Source of the DNA: Azoarcus indigens
Lineage (GTDB): Bacteria > Pseudomonadota > Gammaproteobacteria > Burkholderiales > Rhodocyclaceae
Length of the DNA stretch: 64,000 bases
NCBI RefSeq assembly: GCF_004361735.1
Contig: NZ_SNVV01000017.1
Coordinates: 41,274 to 105,273, forward strand
Direction of reading: 5' to 3'
The notes beneath the pieces are model-generated. The model saw nothing but the letters and a program-made list of their open reading frames with translations. It made no database searches and was not told the DNA's origin. The position numbers were made by a program, and so were the translations under genes. The first letter of the stretch is position 1. Each line of letters opens with the position of its first letter. Shown here one piece after another: positions 1 to 10,800 of the stretch.

Positions 1-2
1 GC

Positions 3-968
3 CAGCTGCTGCAGGCGATGAATCGCCGCATCGGCCGCAAGGCCGTGCGCAAGGGCGGAAAAGGCGGCAAGGATGACAAGCCCGCGGCAACGCCGGCGCA
101 GGCCTTCCATCTGCATCGCCAGGCCCAGGCCCAGCGCGCCCGCACCCTGGGCATGCTGCTGCTGCCGCTGGAGGGCGACTACCGCATTCTGCTGCGGCGC
201 GCGCCGGACGTGGCCGAGGCCTGCGGTGCCGCCTGGGGCGCGGCCGACGGCCAGCCAGCGCTGGTTTCGCTGCGCGAGCTGCTGGGCGTGATAGGCGCCC
301 ACGAGTGGCGGCGCAAGGGGGTGGAAGTGCCGGCGCTGGGCGGGCGGCTGCATGTGCATTACGGCGTGTTCTCGCCCTTGCGCGGCGAATACGTGGATCT
401 GGTGGCCGGGGCGAGCCTGCCGGCCGGCCTGCATACTGCCTTCGATATCGGCACCGGCAGCGGCGTGCTGGCGGCGGTGCTGGCGCGGCGTGGGGCGGGC
501 CGGGTGGTGGCCACCGACCAGGACGAACGCGCGCTGGCCTGCGCGGCGGACAACCTGGCGCGGTTGGGGCTGGCGCAGAAGGTGGAGTTGCAGCAGGCGG
601 ATCTCTTCCCCGAAGGCCGCGCCGAGTTGGTGGTGTGCAATCCGCCCTGGCTGCCGGCCAAGCCCAGCGCGCCGCTGGAATACGCCATCTACGACCCGGA
701 CAGCCGCATGCTGCGCGGCTTCCTCGCCGGGCTGGCGGCGCATCTGGCGCCCGGCGGCGAGGGATGGCTGCTGATCTCGGACCTGGCGGAGCACCTGGGC
801 CTGCGCAGCCGCGAATCCCTGCTGGGCTGGATCGCCGATGCCGGCCTGGTGGTGCGTGAGCGCCTGGACATCCGTCCACGCCATCCCAAGGCGGCCGACG
901 AGGACGATCCGCTGCATGCGGCGCGCGCGGCGGAAGTGACTTCGCTGTGGCGGCTGGTGGCGGCCTGA
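3..968 (+). CDS. Class I SAM-dependent methyltransferase, 5' end cut by the window
   Basis: The frame is open to the left edge, with QLLQA encoded before the first Met at position 18, so the true start may lie outside the window. From Met18 the protein is 316 residues. After a basic, Lys/Gly-rich N-terminus come a SAM-binding motif I (DIGTGSG, about residue 142), an acidic end of strand 2 (VVATDQD) and an NPPW motif (about residue 210). NPPW is typical of the small-domain methyltransferases (RlmC/RsmC/PrmC-like) that modify nitrogen on nucleobases or glutamine side chains. The basic N-terminus fits an RNA or ribosome-associated substrate, but the target cannot be told. The gene ends 125 nt before the convergent protease gene. 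Confidence 0.8.
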   Translation, partial: QLLQAMNRRIGRKAVRKGGKGGKDDKPAATPAQAFHLHRQAQAQRARTLGMLLLPLEGDYRILLRRAPDVAEACGAAWGAADGQPALVSLRELLGVIGAHEWRRKGVEVPALGGRLHVHYGVFSPLRGEYVDLVAGASLPAGLHTAFDIGTGSGVLAAVLARRGAGRVVATDQDERALACAADNLARLGLAQKVELQQADLFPEGRAELVVCNPPWLPAKPSAPLEYAIYDPDSRMLRGFLAGLAAHLAPGGEGWLLISDLAEHLGLRSRESLLGWIADAGLVVRERLDIRPRHPKAADEDDPLHAARAAEVTSLWRLVAA

Positions 969-1092
969 GAGGGATCAGGCGGAATCAGGGGGAGTTGCGG
1001 GCTTCAGGCGGCGGGCTGCGAGCCTGATGGACGGCAGCCACGCACGTGAAGCCGGGGCGGTTTGAGCTGCAATGCCAGCTTCCACAGGAAGC

Positions 1093-1614
1093 TCAGAGCC
1101 CTGGCGCCCGCAGCACCAGCGTGTCGCCGCGCTGGGTGAATTCCAGGTTGCCGAGCACGCTCATGCCCAGCAGCACCTGGTCGTCTTTCATGCCGGGGTT
1201 GAGGTGGGCGCGCACGTCCTGGGCGAGGAAGGGGCCGAAGCCGAGTTCGGCGATGCGGGTGGTGCGCACGGTGACGCCGCCGTTGGCGGTCATCACCTGG
1301 GCGGTGCCGCCGGGTTTCAGGCCCAGCTCCGCGCCCAGGTGGGCGGGCACCGACACCAGGGTGGCGCCGGTATCCAGCAGGAAGGTGACTGGCTGGCCGT
1401 TGATGGTGCCGGGTGCCACGTAATGGCCCATGCGGTTGCGCCGCAGCGTGAGTTCGCCGCTGCCGCCGGGTTGGGCGACCAGGCCGTGGTTGGGGTTGTC
1501 GCGCTTCTGCAGGGCATTCTCGAAGTACAGCCACAGCAGGCCGAGCAGGGCCAGCGCGGCCAGCCAGCTCATGATGCGGCCGGCGCGGCGGGTGGTGTGC
1601 TCGGATGCGCTCAT
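1093..1614 (-). CDS. Membrane-anchored retropepsin-like aspartic protease (clan AA)
   Basis: A protein of 173 residues from the ATG at 1614; an in-frame ATG at 1635 would add seven residues. The 1614 start is preferred because GGTGAG lies six bases upstream. A single N-terminal membrane segment (about residues 13-30, SWLAALALLGLLWLYF) is followed by a periplasmic domain with the aspartic protease signature FLLDTGAT. Later hydrophobic-Gly elements (VLLGMSVLG) complete a retropepsin-type monomer. This matches the TIGR02281-type family of bacterial single-domain aspartic proteases, which should act as dimers because only one DTG is present. The substrate is unknown. It lies downstream of prfC on the same strand with a gap of about 120 nt. 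Confidence 0.8.
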   Translation of the reverse strand: MSASEHTTRRAGRIMSWLAALALLGLLWLYFENALQKRDNPNHGLVAQPGGSGELTLRRNRMGHYVAPGTINGQPVTFLLDTGATLVSVPAHLGAELGLKPGGTAQVMTANGGVTVRTTRIAELGFGPFLAQDVRAHLNPGMKDDQVLLGMSVLGNLEFTQRGDTLVLRAPGL

Positions 1615-1733
1615 GGGCAACTCACCGGTCAGCAAGGGGAAGGGAAAGGCCCGCCATCACGGCCGCGCTCACCCCTCCACCAGCGGTGGGCGGGCAGCGG
1701 ACGAGGGTGGGCCGGCATGGCGTGGCGTACGGA

Positions 1734-3356
1734 TCAGGACAAAACCTGGCCGTGCTCGCGGGTGGCGTGGAAGCCGACCTTGGGCCACTTCTCCATCGTC
1801 ACTTCCAGGTTGTAGCGGCTGCTGGCCAGATATACGGGGTTGCCGTCCACATCCTTGCCCAGGCGCAGCGCCTGTTCGCGCTCGAAGTTGCGGCGGGTGG
1901 CTTCGTCCGGGAAGGTGAGCCAGCGGGCAGTGTGGATGTCGGCGGATTCGAAGATCGCATCCACCTTGTATTCGTCCTTCAGGCGCTGGGCGACCACTTC
2001 GAACTGCAGCTGGCCGACCGCGCCCAGCAGCATCTGCCCGCCGATCTGTTCGAACACCTGGATGGCGCCTTCTTCGCCCAATTCCTGCAAACCCTTCTGC
2101 AATTGCTTGGATTTGAGCGGATCGCGCAGGCGCGCGGCGCGGAACATTTCCGGCGAGAAATAGGGGATGCCCTTGAAGCCAAGCACTTCGCCTTCGGTGA
2201 GGGTGTCGCCGATCTGCAGCTGCCCGTGGTTGTGGATGCCGATGATGTCGCCGGCCACGCCGTCTTCCTTCAGCACCCGTTCGTTGGCCATGAAGGTGAG
2301 GGCGTTGGCGAGCTTCATGTCGCGGCCGGCGCGCACATGCTTGACCTTCATGCCGGAGCTGTAACGGCCGGAGCAGATGCGGAAGAAGGCGATGCGGTCG
2401 CGGTGCTTCGGGTCCATGTTGGCCTGGATCTTGAACACGAAGCCGGTGAAGGCCGGTTCGGCCGGCTGCACCATGCGGGTGTCGCTGCCCTTGGTGCCGG
2501 CGACGCGCGGCTGCGGCGGTGGCGCCCAGTCGATCAGCGCCTGCAGGATTTCCTGCACGCCGAAGTTGTTGATACCGGAGCCGAAGAACACCGGGCTCTG
2601 CTTGCCTGCGAGGAATTCTTCGAGGTCGAAGGGCGGCGAGGCATCGTTGAGCAGGTCGACGTTTTCGCGCACCTGGCCGATTTCCATGGGGTAGCGGGCG
2701 TCCAGCTCGGGGTTGGCGATGCCGGACAGCACCTCGGCGTCGCTGCGGCGTTCCTCGCCGGGGGTGAAGGTGAGCACGTTGTCCTGCAGCAGGTGATAGA
2801 CGCCGCGGAAGGCCTTGCCCATGCCGATCGGCCAGGTCACCGGCGCGCAGCTGATCTTGAGCACGTCCTCGATCTCGGCCAGCAGCTCGAAGGGCTCGCG
2901 CACCTCGCGGTCCATCTTGTTCACGAAGGTGATGATGGGCGTGTTGCGCAGGCGGCAGACCTCCAGCAGCTTGATGGTCTGCGCTTCCACGCCCTTGGCG
3001 GCATCGATCACCATCACCGCGGCGTCCACCGCGGTGAGCACGCGGTAGGTGTCTTCGGAGAAGTCCTCGTGGCCCGGGGTGTCCAGCAGGTTGATGGTGT
3101 GGTCCTGATACTCGAACTGCATCACCGAGCTGGTCACCGAGATGCCGCGCTGCTTTTCCACCTCCATCCAGTCGGAGGTGGCATGGCGGGCGGACTTGCG
3201 CGCCTTCACCGTGCCGGCGAGCTGGATGGCGCCGCCGAACAGCAGCAGCTTTTCCGTCAGCGTGGTCTTGCCCGCGTCGGGGTGGGAGATGATGGCGAAG
3301 GTGCGGCGCTTGGCGACATCGCGCAGCAGGTCGGGGGGAAACGGTGTGGAAGACAC
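1734..3356 (-). CDS. prfC: Peptide chain release factor 3 (RF3)
   Basis: RF3 is the GTPase that recycles RF1 and RF2 from the ribosome after termination. The 540-residue length is normal for the family. The GTP-binding motifs are in place near the N-terminus: P-loop SHPDAGKTT, switch [14 protein letters not shown] and NKMD. The switch I region ([21 protein letters not shown]) is the one seen in RF3 rather than EF-G. The C-terminal half carries the expected beta-barrel domain II and RF3 C-terminal domain. The gene is on the minus strand between the VWA lipoprotein and the protease gene. The plus-strand reading through the same region is a codon-bias shadow. Confidence 0.97.
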   Translation of the reverse strand: MSSTPFPPDLLRDVAKRRTFAIISHPDAGKTTLTEKLLLFGGAIQLAGTVKARKSARHATSDWMEVEKQRGISVTSSVMQFEYQDHTINLLDTPGHEDFSEDTYRVLTAVDAAVMVIDAAKGVEAQTIKLLEVCRLRNTPIITFVNKMDREVREPFELLAEIEDVLKISCAPVTWPIGMGKAFRGVYHLLQDNVLTFTPGEERRSDAEVLSGIANPELDARYPMEIGQVRENVDLLNDASPPFDLEEFLAGKQSPVFFGSGINNFGVQEILQALIDWAPPPQPRVAGTKGSDTRMVQPAEPAFTGFVFKIQANMDPKHRDRIAFFRICSGRYSSGMKVKHVRAGRDMKLANALTFMANERVLKEDGVAGDIIGIHNHGQLQIGDTLTEGEVLGFKGIPYFSPEMFRAARLRDPLKSKQLQKGLQELGEEGAIQVFEQIGGQMLLGAVGQLQFEVVAQRLKDEYKVDAIFESADIHTARWLTFPDEATRRNFEREQALRLGKDVDGNPVYLASSRYNLEVTMEKWPKVGFHATREHGQVLS

Positions 3357-3576
3357 GGTAGCAGGCCAGCCAGAAGTTGCGGGGGCGCGGCCGGAAGGGG
3401 CTGCGCTGCGGGATGGCGGATTCTACCAAGCTATCAGGCGCTGCCGGCGGTGGCGGGGCGAATGGCCGGGCGGGTATGCAGCCTGGCCCAATCGGGGCCG
3501 GGGATGGCGAAGGCGGTGGGAAAGGCGGTGGCGCAAATGACAGCGGCACCACCGCCTGCGGCTTGGCGGCGGGGCT

Positions 3577-5241
3577 TCAGTCGCGCCCGGTTTCCGGCTG
3601 CGGCGCGGTGACGGCCAGCCCTTCCGCCAGCCGCACCAGGCCGAGGAATTCGCCGCGGTAGCCGTAGGGGTCCTCGCCGCGGCTGGCGCGGGCCAGGCTG
3701 GCGATGTCGTTGAAGCCGAAGTCGTTCAGGTACCTGCCGCCATCGCTCAGGCGCTGGCCGAAGGCGGCGACCGCGGCGGCGAAGCGGAAGTCCTCGCTGC
3801 CCTTGTCCTGGCGGATGTCGGCCTTGCGCAACGGCACTTCCAGCAGGCGGCTGTCTTCGCCATGCGCCGGCTTGTAGCGCAGGCGCAGGAAGGCGAGTTC
3901 GCCGGCCTTGCCCCTGGCGGTTTCCGGCGTGGCGTAGCGCAGCGGCTCCAGCCGGCCCGGCGTGCCGGCCAGGGTGATCTCGTACAGCGCGGTAACGCGG
4001 TGGCCGGCGCCGATCTCGCCGGCATCCACCTTGTCGTTGCTGAAATCCTCGCGGCGCAGGGCGCGGTTCTCGAAGCCGATCTGGCGGTATTCGCTGACGA
4101 CGGCCGGGTTGAATTCCAGCTGGATCTTCACGTCGTGCGCCACCGTGGCCAGGGTGGAGGTGAATTCGTCCACCAGCACCTTTTGCGCTTCGTTGAGGTT
4201 GTCGATGTAGCGGTAGGCACCGTCGCCGGCGTCGGCCAGCTGTTCCATCAGCTGGTCGTTGTAGTTGCCGGTGCCTAAGCCCAGCGTGGTGAGGGAGATG
4301 CCCAGCTTGCGCCGCTCGGCGACCATGTCCCTGAGCGTTTCGAAGCGGGTGACGCCGACGTTGAAGTCGCCGTCGGTGGCGAGCAGCACGCGGTTGATGC
4401 CGTCCTTGAGGAAGCCGTGTTGCGCCAGGGTGTAGGCGAGCTCGATGCCGGCGCCGCCGGCGGTTGCGCCGGCCGCCTGCAGGCTGTCGATGGCGGCGAT
4501 CATCTGTGCCTTGTGGTCGCCGGCGGTGGGCTCCAGCACCACCTGGGTTCTGCCTGAGTAGGTGACCAGCGACAGCCGGTCCTGCGGCCGCAGCTCGGCG
4601 ACGAAGCGCTTCATCGCCTGCTTCAGCAGCGGCAGCTTGTCGGCGGTGGACATGGAGCCGGACACATCCACCAGGAACACCAGGTTGGCCGGCGGCAGCG
4701 TTTCCTTGGCCGGGTCGGCCGCCTGGACGCCGATGCGCAGCAACAGGCTGTTGCGATTCCACGGCGTGGGCGCGACCTCGGTGCTGACGGCGAAGGGCGT
4801 GTTGTCCTTCGGCAGCGGGTAGGCGTAGGGGAAGTAATTCACCAGCTCTTCCACCCGGATCGCATCCCGCGGCGGCAGCTGCCCGGCGCGCAGCAGGCGG
4901 CGCAGGTTGGTGTAGCTGCCGGTATCGACGTCGATGGAGAAGGTGGAGACCGGCGTTTCCGCCACCCGCAGCACGCCGTGGCGCTCTATCGGCTGGTATT
5001 GCTCACGGTCGCTGGCGGGCGGCTGCATGGCGGGCGCTGGCTGCGCAATTCTCGCCAGGGCCGCGGAAGGCATGGCGGCGGGCTGCGGAGAAGGCATTGC
5101 GATCGAAGGCAGGGAGGCGGATTCCGCCTTGCGGGACGGGGGGGCGCCGGCGGAGTCCGGATGGCCGGTGGTGCCGCAGGCGATGGGCAGGGTGGCGAGC
5201 AGGAGCAGAGGCAGGGTGCGGGCGCGCATGGCGTGTTCCAT
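3577..5241 (-). CDS. yfbK: YfbK-like von Willebrand factor A domain lipoprotein
   Basis: A protein of 554 residues if the first ATG is used. The ATG at 5229 (MRARTL) is an equally good start and has GGAA six bases upstream. The N-terminus is a lipoprotein signal (LPLLLLATLPIAC-G), so the mature protein should be lipid-anchored at Cys. Domains in order: a Pro/Ala-rich linker, a vWF_N region (about 85-180, containing STFSIDVDTGSYTN), a VWA domain with the MIDAS motif DVSGS (about 190-360), and a DUF3520 C-terminal domain (about 370-550). This is the architecture of E. coli YfbK, whose function is unknown. The gene is divergent from the DUF2138 gene across about 270 nt. Confidence 0.9.
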   Translation of the reverse strand: MEHAMRARTLPLLLLATLPIACGTTGHPDSAGAPPSRKAESASLPSIAMPSPQPAAMPSAALARIAQPAPAMQPPASDREQYQPIERHGVLRVAETPVSTFSIDVDTGSYTNLRRLLRAGQLPPRDAIRVEELVNYFPYAYPLPKDNTPFAVSTEVAPTPWNRNSLLLRIGVQAADPAKETLPPANLVFLVDVSGSMSTADKLPLLKQAMKRFVAELRPQDRLSLVTYSGRTQVVLEPTAGDHKAQMIAAIDSLQAAGATAGGAGIELAYTLAQHGFLKDGINRVLLATDGDFNVGVTRFETLRDMVAERRKLGISLTTLGLGTGNYNDQLMEQLADAGDGAYRYIDNLNEAQKVLVDEFTSTLATVAHDVKIQLEFNPAVVSEYRQIGFENRALRREDFSNDKVDAGEIGAGHRVTALYEITLAGTPGRLEPLRYATPETARGKAGELAFLRLRYKPAHGEDSRLLEVPLRKADIRQDKGSEDFRFAAAVAAFGQRLSDGGRYLNDFGFNDIASLARASRGEDPYGYRGEFLGLVRLAEGLAVTAPQPETGRD

Positions 5242-5519
5242 TCGATGGAATTGGGAGGGCCGGAAGAAGCCGGAAAAGAACCGGTGTGCTTGAAGCCCGG
5301 GCAGCCTAAGCGAAGGGCGGCGGTGTGCTCATCGGCATATGCAAGACTTCTTTTCCTTGCCCGCGGAAAGGTTATGTGTTGTGGATGGCCGGCCGCGCCG
5401 CAGCCGGGAGGCGGCGAAACCGCTTTTGGGCGCGATGGCGTCATGTGCTTGGGGCATAATCCGCCTCTTGCCGCGATTGCCGTATCGCGCCTTTTTCCGT
5501 ACTACCGGTGCCCACCTCC

Positions 5520-7184
5520 ATGTCCGCCGCGCCCAAGAAAAGCCGACGCTGGATGCTGCTGCTGCTCGCAGCCATCCTGGTTCTCGCCCCCGGGGCATAC
5601 TTCCTGCTCAAGCCGTCGCCCTTCGATGGCAAGGTCAATGCCCTCGGCCTGGATCTCGCCCAGCCGGACGCGCTGATCCGCAGCCAGAGCTTGTCACGCC
5701 TGCCGCCTGACCTGATGCGGGTGCCGCTGGCGCGCGACGTGCTCACCGAGGATTTCGTCGATTACTACGAGCAGCACGAACAGCGCCTCGCCCTGTCCGG
5801 CACGCTGCGCCGCCTTGCCTACGAACATCGGCTGAGCCTGCCGGAACGGGTGCTGGAGTCGGTGTTCGACGAGCCGGCCGAAGTCGCCCTGTGGCGTGGC
5901 GGCGATGGTGCCCTCAAGCACTTCGCGGTGGCGATGACGCGCAACGGCCTCGCCCGCACGCTGCAGATGCTGCTGCCGCTGGCGCCCGAGGTGCAGCTGT
6001 CCACCGTCGGCGAATTGCGTGGCGGCAAGGCCAGGCTGCTGGTGCTGGAGTACGGCTACGGCCATCGCCTGCTGCTGGCCGCGCGCGGCGACCGGGTGGT
6101 GGCGCTGTCCGACCCCGGCATGCTGCTGCAGAGCGCCGAGGACGCAGCCGAAGGCGAGGAGCCGGTGCAGGACGGTGCGGCGGCGGCGGTCATCGCCCGT
6201 CTGCTGGACATGGACGCGGACGAGGTTTCGCCCTTCGCCGAACACTTCGCCCTGGCCGCGCCCAGCGGCAAGGGCCACCAGTTGGTGGTGGGCGCCAGCT
6301 TCTACGCCATGGGCTACCAGGCTTTCGCGCCCGGCGTCGCCGCGCTGGATTTTTCCTTCGACGACCAGGGCGGCTGGCGTACCGCGATGCTGGTGGATGG
6401 GGCCGCGCTGCCCGCCGGCGGGCTGGACGGCAGCGCGCTGTGGTCCGCCCTGCCGCATGGGGCCAGCCTGTGCGCGCTGGCGCCGGTGGCCTGGGATCGC
6501 CTGTCGCCGCTGGCGGAAAAGCTGGGCGTGCCGGCGGAGAAGAACAAAGCGGCCGGCGGCCTGGGCGATCTCTTCACCGGCCCGGCGACGGTGTGCTGGT
6601 ACGGCGATTCCCGGCTGTATACCCCGCTGTTCGCCGCCACGTTGAAAGCGGACGTGGATGCCGCCACCGCAGCCCGCTTTACCACCGTGTTCGGTGCGGC
6701 CACCGGCATCGGCGGCGAAGTGGAAGCCGAGGCCGAAGGCAGTGGCGCGGATGGTCTGCGGCTGTGGCGCAAGCAGGTGCCCAGCGTGTTCGGCAGCGGC
6801 CCGGCCGAGGAACGCCAGATGGTGCCCAGCCTGGCGAGCAGCGGCCGCCTGGTGCTGTTCTCGCCGGATGCGGCGCTGGTGGACAAGGCGGTGGATGTGG
6901 CCGCCAAGCGCTACCCGGCCCTGGCCGACAGCCTGCCCGCCGCCAGCAAGACCATTGCCCTGCTGGACCCGGCGCCGATGGCCGCGCTGCTGCGCAAGGA
7001 AGTGTTCGCCGCCCTGCCGCGCAGCGAGGAAACCCTGCTGCGCAACGCCGCCGACGCTCACTTGCTGCCGCGCCTGCAGCAGCTCTCCAGCTACCCGGCG
7101 TTGCGGCTGGTGCGCGGCGGCGAGGCTGGCCAGGGCCGGCAGTGGCAGCCGCTGCAGTGGGAAAGCGCGGCGCCGCGGCGGTGA
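5520..7184 (+). CDS. yfaA: DUF2138 membrane-anchored protein (YfaA / mag-system component)
   Basis: The ATG at 5520 gives 554 residues; an upstream in-frame GTG at 5508 adds four. A positively charged start (SAAPKKSRRW) is followed by one membrane helix (about 11-30) and a large periplasmic part without Cys pairs or recognisable catalytic motifs. The sequence and the neighbourhood match DUF2138 (E. coli YfaA), which is always linked to yfaT and yfaS-type alpha-2-macroglobulin genes. In Pseudomonas aeruginosa the corresponding six-gene mag operon encodes an inner-membrane complex around the macroglobulin. It is the first gene of a three-gene run: the next gene begins 14 nt downstream. Confidence 0.85.
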   Translation: MSAAPKKSRRWMLLLLAAILVLAPGAYFLLKPSPFDGKVNALGLDLAQPDALIRSQSLSRLPPDLMRVPLARDVLTEDFVDYYEQHEQRLALSGTLRRLAYEHRLSLPERVLESVFDEPAEVALWRGGDGALKHFAVAMTRNGLARTLQMLLPLAPEVQLSTVGELRGGKARLLVLEYGYGHRLLLAARGDRVVALSDPGMLLQSAEDAAEGEEPVQDGAAAAVIARLLDMDADEVSPFAEHFALAAPSGKGHQLVVGASFYAMGYQAFAPGVAALDFSFDDQGGWRTAMLVDGAALPAGGLDGSALWSALPHGASLCALAPVAWDRLSPLAEKLGVPAEKNKAAGGLGDLFTGPATVCWYGDSRLYTPLFAATLKADVDAATAARFTTVFGAATGIGGEVEAEAEGSGADGLRLWRKQVPSVFGSGPAEERQMVPSLASSGRLVLFSPDAALVDKAVDVAAKRYPALADSLPAASKTIALLDPAPMAALLRKEVFAALPRSEETLLRNAADAHLLPRLQQLSSYPALRLVRGGEAGQGRQWQPLQWESAAPRR

Positions 7185-7198
7185 AGCCGGCGGATCAC

Positions 7199-7876
7199 AT
7201 GATGGACAGCGCACTGCGCCGCCGCCTGCTGCTGGGCGGCCTCGCTGCCCTGCTGGCCGCGCCCGCGCAGGCGCTGATGCCGGTGGCGCCGGGCCGCGCC
7301 GCGCCGCCCGGCCCGCGGCTGGACGCCGACCAGAGCCGCGCCTTTCGCGCCTGGGTGGTGCTGATCGCCGAAGAACAGGTCCGCCGCGGCCCGACGCCGC
7401 GCTGGACCCACCGCGACTGCGCTGGCCTGGTGCGTTTCGCGGTGGCCGAGGCGCTGGCCGAGCATGACGCCCGCTGGCGCAAATCCATGGGCCTCAACGG
7501 CCGCCTGCCGCCGGAAACCGTGCCCGCCCAGTTGCGCGACGAACTCCGCCACCAGTGGCGCCGGCCGGACGGCAGCAGCGGCGCCTATGTCAATGCCATC
7601 GGCCTGGTGCAGGAAAACAGCCGCGCCATCGGCCGCGACCTGCGCCTGGCGCGGCCGGCCGACCTGCTGTTCTTCGACCAGGGCGACGCCCAGCACCTGA
7701 TGCTGTGGACCGGCCGCCGCATCGTCTATCACAACGGCGCCGAACCGCGGCCGGGCGACGATGGCCTGCGCGCGGTCGTGCCGCAGGAACTGCTGGCCTG
7801 GAACGACACCCGCTGGCGGCCGGACGCAGCCAACCCCAATTTCGCCGGCATCTTCACGCTGGCTTTTCTCACCTGA
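7199..7876 (+). CDS. yfaT: DUF1175 exported protein with NlpC/P60-like Cys-His-His pattern (YfaT)
   Basis: A protein of 225 residues from the ATG at 7199; a second ATG follows directly at 7202. The signal peptide (about 1-25, ending APAQA) points to periplasmic export. The body matches DUF1175, the E. coli YfaT family. I read an NlpC/P60-like arrangement: Cys74 at the start of a helix (HRDCAGLVRF), His166 in a beta-strand (AQHLMLWTG) and His178 (IVYHNG), with an ADLLFF segment before the first His. This is the layout of cell-wall cysteine amidases, so a peptidoglycan or amide-hydrolysing role is an inference. The alpha-2-macroglobulin gene begins 22 nt downstream, implying one operon. Confidence 0.85.
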   Translation: MMDSALRRRLLLGGLAALLAAPAQALMPVAPGRAAPPGPRLDADQSRAFRAWVVLIAEEQVRRGPTPRWTHRDCAGLVRFAVAEALAEHDARWRKSMGLNGRLPPETVPAQLRDELRHQWRRPDGSSGAYVNAIGLVQENSRAIGRDLRLARPADLLFFDQGDAQHLMLWTGRRIVYHNGAEPRPGDDGLRAVVPQELLAWNDTRWRPDAANPNFAGIFTLAFLT

Positions 7877-7898
7877 ACCGTAGAACGACGACGGCGCC

Positions 7899-10800
7899 AT
7901 GACGATTCCCTTCCGCCCGGTCATTTCCTCCATGCCCGCCCGCAGCCGGCTCTCCCGCCTTTTCGTGGCCGCCGCCCTCATGGCCGCCTGCCTGGCCGGT
8001 GCCCTGCCGCAGCCGGCGCGAGCCCAGTCCGATGTCGGCCTCTCCAGCGGCTACCAGCCCTTCCAGAGCACGCCCTTCTTCATCCTCGCCGACAAGCAGT
8101 TCGGCAGCGGCGACGAAGCCCTGCTGCGGGTGGAAGTGCCGGGCGGCAGCGGCGGCCGCGCGATGCTGGAAGCCTACGGCGGCGTCGACATCCGCCTGTA
8201 CCGGGTGCCGAAGCCGCTGGATTTCCTGAAGGCGCAGAAGAACCTGCACCGGGTGGATGTGCGGCCGCGCCCGCGCGACGAGGGCGTGGCCAACACCCTG
8301 TCCTACCTGTGGGACAACGCCTGGAAGAAATCCCGCATGGCCTGGCGCGACCTGTTCTCGCCGCAGGCCCGCAGCACCGTCACCGCCGCCGCGCCCGCGC
8401 TGCATAGCAAGCCGGCGTTGCTGGAGCCCACCGAGTTCCGTGCGCCGCAGCGCTTCAAGCCGCTGGAAGGCTACGAGCTGGCGGACAGCTTCCGTTACCC
8501 GCTGTGGCAGGCGCAGCCGATCAAGCCGCCGGAGGTGAAGCTGCAAGGCTCCAGCAGCGACTTCATTCCCGCCAGCGAGGGCAACGTCCACGTGCCGCTG
8601 GGCAAGCTCAAGCCCGGCCTCTACCTGGCGGAAGCCATCATCGGCACCCACCGCGCGCTGACGCTGGTGTTCGTCTCCGACACGGTGGCGGTCACCAAGA
8701 TCGCCGCCGGCGCGCTCACCGTGTGGACCGCCAACCGCAACGACGGCCGCCCGGTGGCGGACAGCCGCCTGCTGTGGACCGACGGCGTCGGCACGCTGAA
8801 GTCCGCCAGCACTAGCGCCGACGGCCTCGCCACCCTGGCCCACGCCAGCCCGGAGCGCACCTACCTGCTGGGCGAGGATGCCGGCGGCGGCGTGTTCGTC
8901 TCCGAGAATTTCTACTACGACAGCGAGATCCACGACACCAAGCTCTACGCGGTGACCGACCGGCCGCTGTACCGCCCGGGCGACCTGGTGCGCATCAAGT
9001 TCCTCGGCCGCGACTTCCAGTCCGCCAGCCGCTCCCGCCCGGCGCGCGCCGGCGAGCTGCGCATCGAGGTGAGCGACCCCAACGGCACGCCGGTGCTGAC
9101 TACCGGCGTGCCGTTGACGCCGGACACCGGCGCCGACACCGCCTTCCGCCTGCCGGACAACGCGGTGGCCGGCGGCTACGACATCCGCATCGCCTACGAG
9201 GACAAGCGCTACGGTGCCGCCTTCCGCGTCGCCGAGTACGTCAAGCCGCACTTCGAGATCGAACTGCTGCCGGACCACCCTGCCTTCAAGACCGGCGAGC
9301 CGGTGAGCGGCAAGGTGCGCCTCGCCTATCCCGACGGCAAGCCGGTGAAGAACGCCGCGGTGGAACTCACGCTGCGGGCGCAGACGCTCACCATGGTGCA
9401 GGGCGAACTGCGCTACAGCGGCCTGTTCCCGGTGCAGCTGTCCACCGCCAGCCTCACCACCGACGGCGGCGGCGAAGCCAGGTTCACCCTGCCGGCGGCC
9501 AAGGAGCCCTCCCGCCTCATCCTCACCCTGCTCGCTACCGACGGCGCCGCCTACCGGGTGCGCAGCGCGCGCGAACTGCTGGTGGAGCGCGCCGCCTCGA
9601 GCTGGAAGCTGGTGGCGGCGCGCAACTTCAGCATGGCCGGTGACAAGCCTGGCTTCCGCCTGGAAGCCGAGGGCGAGAACGCCGCCGCGCCGGTCAAGTG
9701 GGAAATCGTGCGGCTGGAGGACCAGTCCCGCAGCAGCGGCGATTTCGACCCGGCGGCGCGCGAATGGAAGCCGGCGCTGGAGCGCCCCGGTTCCTACTCG
9801 CTGATGCTGCGCGACGCCGCCGGCAACATCGTCGCCGCCACCGCGCACTGGGTGGGCGGCGGCAAGGACAAGGACAGCCTGCAGGTGGCCGCCGGCTCCA
9901 TCGAGATGGTCACCGACAAGGCCGGCTACCAGCCGGGCGATACCGCCGAGGTGCTGATCTCCTTCCCCGAGCCGGTAGACGAAGCCCTGCTGACGCTGGA
10001 GCGCGACGGCGTGGACGCCACCGCCCTGCTCAGCCGCGGCGCCGGCTGGCTGCGTACCGAACGCCTGGCGCCCAACCAGTGGCGCGCGCGGGTGCCGGTC
10101 ACCGAGGCCCATGCGCCCAACATCACCTTCTCCGCGGTGTACGTGAAGCATGGCGACTACGTGTTCCAGAACGCCGGCCTGGTGGTGGAACCGCCGCGCA
10201 TCGCGCTGGACATCCGCAGCGACCATGAAACCGTGCAGCCGGGCGAGCTGGTGACGGTGGACATCCAGGCCACGCTGCGCGGCAAGCCGGCGCCGGCGCT
10301 GCTCACCGTCTCGGTGGTGGACGAGATGGTCTATGCGCTGCAGCCGGAGATTGCCCCCAGCCTGCCGGAATTCCTCCAGCACATCCGCCGCAACAACGTG
10401 CGCACCAACGCCAGCCTGAACTTCATCGCCTACGACGAAGCCGCCGACTGGTCCGCCGCCGCCGCGCGCCAGCCGCCGGCCCGCCATCAGTACAACGAGC
10501 GTGGCGTGAAGGTGCTGGAGCGCCCGCGCCGAGACGACACCGACACCGCCGCCTGGCTGCCGGCACTGAAGACCGACGCCCAGGGCCACGCCCGCTTCAG
10601 TTTCCGCATGCCTGACGCGCTGTCGCGCTGGCGCATCACCGTGCGCGCGGTCGGCCAGGACAGCGCCGACGGCGTGCCTGGCCAGCGCACCGCCTACGTC
10701 CGCTCGGACAAATCCTTCTATGCCAAATGGACCTCACCCGACTGGTTGCGCGAAGGCGACAAGCCGCAGGCGGCGCTGGCGGTGTTCAACAACGCCGGCG

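Noticed and set aside
1605..3611. A 668-codon plus-strand frame covering prfC
   Set aside because: His/Leu/Gly-rich translation without any domain; it is the shadow of the conserved prfC gene in GC-rich DNA.
7869..10589. A 906-codon minus-strand frame opposite the macroglobulin gene
   Set aside because: Arg/Gly/His-rich shadow without signals; the plus-strand gene carries the recognised family motifs.
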